The position numbers were made by a program, and so were the translations under genes. DNA of 64,000 nt from Dechloromonas sp. ZY10 (GTDB taxonomy: Bacteria; Pseudomonadota; Gammaproteobacteria; Burkholderiales; Rhodocyclaceae), in NCBI RefSeq assembly GCF_041378895.1, contig NZ_CP144212.1, positions 2,341,501 to 2,405,500 on the forward strand, written 5' to 3'. The notes beneath the pieces are model-generated. The model was not told the DNA's origin. It made no database searches and worked only from the letters and a program-made list of their open reading frames with translations. Shown here piece by piece: positions 61,835 through 64,000 of the stretch. Positions within the stretch are counted from its first letter, which is position 1. The number at the start of each line of letters is the position of its first letter.

Positions 61835-62643
61835 TGCAAGCCCCCGCCATTACCGACCAGGAATTCGGATTGTTCCAGCGGCTGATCTACAAGATCGCCG
61901 GGATCAACCTTGCCGATAGCAAAAAGGTGCTGCTGGTCGGACGCCTGCAAAAGCGGCTGCGCCACCACCAGCTGGATACTTTCACGCAGTATTACCGGAT
62001 GCTTGCCAGTGGCCAGCACCCGGATGAACTGCAGACAATGGTCGACCTGCTGACGACCAACGAGACCTATTTCTTCCGCGAACCCAAGCATTTCGACTTC
62101 CTGATTGAGGAAATCTTGCGCCCTCGCCGCAATCCGGGGACCTTCCGGATTCTCAGTGCAGCCAGTTCGACCGGGGAAGAAGCCTACACGATGGCGATGG
62201 TACTCGCCGAAAATCTCAAAAACAGCCCTTGGGAAGTGGTTGGAACCGACATCAGCACCCAGGTTCTGGAAAAGGCCCGGCGCGGCCACTATCCGCTGGA
62301 GCGTAACGAAGGCATTCCCCCCGCCTATCTCTCCCGATACTGCCTGAAGGGTGTCCGTTCGCAGGAAGGCACCTTCCTGATCTCCAGCGAGTTGCGCAAG
62401 CGGGTCAGCTTCCACCACCTCAATCTGACCCTGCCAGTCACTCAGGATCTGGGAATCTTCGAAGTGATCTTCCTGCGCAATGTGATGATCTATTTTGACT
62501 CGGACACCAAGCGCAAGGTGGTAGGCAATCTGCTCCCCTTGCTGGCCCCGGGCGGATACCTGATCATAGGCCACTCGGAAACGCTGAACGGCATCAGCGA
62601 TGGCCTGATCGCCCTGCGCCCGACCATTTACCAGAAAGCATAA
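61834..62643 (+). CDS. cheR: Chemotaxis methyltransferase CheR
   Basis: 269 residues. SAM-dependent glutamate methylation of MCPs. N-terminal helical domain ([33 protein letters not shown]), then [19 protein letters not shown], the SAM-binding [28 protein letters not shown] and [17 protein letters not shown] 61834 shares its A with the cheD stop; a TTG three bases earlier is less likely. Confidence 0.96.
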   Translation: MQAPAITDQEFGLFQRLIYKIAGINLADSKKVLLVGRLQKRLRHHQLDTFTQYYRMLASGQHPDELQTMVDLLTTNETYFFREPKHFDFLIEEILRPRRNPGTFRILSAASSTGEEAYTMAMVLAENLKNSPWEVVGTDISTQVLEKARRGHYPLERNEGIPPAYLSRYCLKGVRSQEGTFLISSELRKRVSFHHLNLTLPVTQDLGIFEVIFLRNVMIYFDSDTKRKVVGNLLPLLAPGGYLIIGHSETLNGISDGLIALRPTIYQKA

Positions 62644-62645
62644 GC

Positions 62646-63755
62646 ATGGCAGACAAAATCAAAGTCATGATCGTCGACGACTCCGCGCTGGTGCGGCAAG
62701 TCGTTTCCCAGGCACTGGCCAAGGAGCCGGGGATCGAAGTAATCGCCACCGCCTCCGACCCGGTCTTTGCACTCGACAAGCTCAAGAGCCTGTGGCCGGA
62801 CGTGATCGTGCTGGACATCGAAATGCCGCGCATGGACGGCATTTCCTTCCTCAAAAAAATCATGGCTGAACGGCCGACGCCGGTAATCATTTGCTCGTCG
62901 CTCGCCGAAAAAGGCGCGCAGGCCACCTTTGACGCGATGGCAGCCGGCGCGGTCAGCATCATCACCAAACCCAAGGCTGGTCTCAAAGCCTTTCTCGAAG
63001 ACGCCTCGAACGACATCGCGCAAGCCGTCAGGGCCGCAGCCCGCGCCAACCTGCGCGCACTGACCCGGAGCAGCAGCGCCTCAAACACGGCTGCCGCAGC
63101 AGCCCTGGTCAACCGGCCCAAGATTTCCGCCGACGTGATGCTGCCCCCCGGCGGCAGTTCCACCGCGATGGCCCGCACCACCGACCAGCTGATCGCGATC
63201 GGCACCTCGACCGGCGGTACCCAGGCGCTCGAAGCAGTGCTGACCCGCCTGCCGTCGACCTGCCTGGGCATCGTCATCGTCCAGCACATGCCGGAAAAGT
63301 TCACCGCGATGTTTGCCGAACGCCTTAATGGCCTGTGCGAAATCGAGGTCCGCGAGGCCAGGAACGGCGACCGCGTGATGCCGGGGCGGGCGCTGATCGC
63401 GCCCGGCGGCAAGCACATGATGGTCAAGCGCAGCGGCGCCCAGTACATCGTCGATGTTGTCGACGGGCCGCTGGTCAACCGCCACAAGCCCTCGGTCGAC
63501 GTACTGTTCCGCTCGGTCGCCAAATTCGTCGGGGCCAATGCCCTGGGCGTCATCATGACCGGGATGGGTGACGACGGCGCGCGCGGCCTCAAGGAAATGA
63601 AGGACGCCGGTGCCAAGACCATCGCCCAGGACGAAGCCTCGTGCGTGGTCTTCGGCATGCCCAAGGAAGCAATCAAGCTCGGCGGTGCTGACCAGGTGAT
63701 GCCGCTGGAGCGGATTCCCGACGCCATGATTGCCTACACCCGCAGCAATCTCTGA
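62646..63755 (+). CDS. cheB: Protein-glutamate methylesterase CheB
   Basis: 369 residues. Receiver domain with Asp 57 ([13 protein letters not shown]), a linker rich in Ala/Ser (~120-175), and the methylesterase domain with the catalytic Ser in [10 protein letters not shown], His in [15 protein letters not shown] and Asp in [13 protein letters not shown]. It removes methyl groups or deamidates MCPs when phosphorylated by CheA. It lies 2 bp after cheR. Confidence 0.97.
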   Translation: MADKIKVMIVDDSALVRQVVSQALAKEPGIEVIATASDPVFALDKLKSLWPDVIVLDIEMPRMDGISFLKKIMAERPTPVIICSSLAEKGAQATFDAMAAGAVSIITKPKAGLKAFLEDASNDIAQAVRAAARANLRALTRSSSASNTAAAAALVNRPKISADVMLPPGGSSTAMARTTDQLIAIGTSTGGTQALEAVLTRLPSTCLGIVIVQHMPEKFTAMFAERLNGLCEIEVREARNGDRVMPGRALIAPGGKHMMVKRSGAQYIVDVVDGPLVNRHKPSVDVLFRSVAKFVGANALGVIMTGMGDDGARGLKEMKDAGAKTIAQDEASCVVFGMPKEAIKLGGADQVMPLERIPDAMIAYTRSNL

Positions 63756-63938
63756 GCCGACGGTCACTGCCGCCGATGCCGCAAGGCGGGGCATGAGCTC
63801 AGAAGAAATCCTTCTTTGCCGAGTCCCTGCCACCGACCTAAACTCGCATCGGATTTGCCCCCGGCATCACCCCACCGGGGCAACATTGCCGTGCATGGCA
63901 GTTTTGACCGTATGCTGATCATTCGAGGAGAGGGCGCA

Positions 63939-64000
63939 ATGCCGCTGACCGAACTGGCGCTTTATTTCAACAATATCCATCCCGCACAGGACAGCGCACT
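63939..64000 (+). CDS. Start of an unidentified gene, cut by window end
   Basis: An ATG with a strong GAGGAGAGG ribosome site opens the frame MPLTELALYFNNIHPAQDSA, which is still open at the edge. An in-frame ATG at 63912 lacks such a site. Too little is visible to name it; the position suggests a further signalling gene. Confidence 0.5.
   Translation, partial: MPLTELALYFNNIHPAQDSA

Noticed and set aside
1-64000. tRNA, rRNA, insertion sequences and CRISPR arrays
   Set aside because: No cloverleaf-like tRNA sequence, rRNA segment, transposase or regularly spaced repeat was recognised by eye. A dedicated covariance-model scan would be needed to exclude small RNAs.

Overview
The window is GC-rich and gene-dense. 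Its gene content and protein flavour (siaABCD, DctPQM/DctA with DctSR, PAS/CBS sensor kinases, a large che cluster, betaproteobacterial rho-rpmE) suggest a betaproteobacterium, most likely a member of the Rhodocyclales such as Dechloromonas/Azonexus. That assignment is inference from gene content, not a database match. I saw no rRNA, tRNA, insertion sequence or CRISPR array.

Layout. (1) 1-13.6 kb is an iron-acquisition block, almost entirely on the minus strand. It has three TonB-dependent receptors (one cut by the window edge), fiu-piuC with an FMN-dependent alpha-hydroxyacid dehydrogenase, and a PepSY/DUF2271/DUF4198/flavoprotein-reductase operon. Fur-box-like sites precede the transcription units. 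An AT-richer insert at 3.9-5.6 kb carries one orphan gene with a nucleoside-deoxyribosyltransferase/TIR-like Rossmann domain. (2) 13.8-21.5 kb holds housekeeping and sulfur genes: trmJ, suhB, a SulP-STAS-cNMP transporter, cysD, cysN and an MBL-fold protein. (3) 21.6-29.1 kb has a pseudogene interrupted by an amber codon, a Fur-box-preceded EAL gene, a CBS/PAS/GAF sensor with no output domain, and an overlapping BvgS-like hybrid kinase. (4) 29.1-40.4 kb is a C4-dicarboxylate regulon: TRAP dctPQM, dctA and the divergent sensor/regulator pair dctSR. It runs directly into siaABCD, a phosphatase/kinase/STAS/diguanylate-cyclase switch. A shared inverted-repeat motif lies upstream of dctP and in the dctA/dctS divergent promoter. 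(5) 40.5-47.6 kb holds trxA, rho, rpmE, a GT39-like membrane protein, orn, an M48 protease, a small cytochrome c and rsgA. (6) 47.7-64 kb is signalling: an HD-GYP response regulator, a membrane sensor ending in an Hpt domain, and then a chemotaxis cluster (CheY, MCP, STAS, CheA, MCP, CheW, MCP, CheW, CheD, CheR, CheB).

Themes. c-di-GMP turnover recurs (EAL, SiaD GGEEF, HD-GYP, Orn). CheA carries two 24-residue motifs resembling the c-di-GMP-binding MshEN motif, so chemotaxis here may read c-di-GMP. Two MCP-cheW pairs share a ~2.1 kb stretch that is virtually identical at DNA level while their sensory N-termini differ. Perfect palindromes with the core ACGGTCGACCGT sit just after several operons, with outer arms that differ between loci. 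These, the CheA insertion, the DctR-like operator and the Fur-box/AGCCAGCC promoter layout are the points most worth follow-up.
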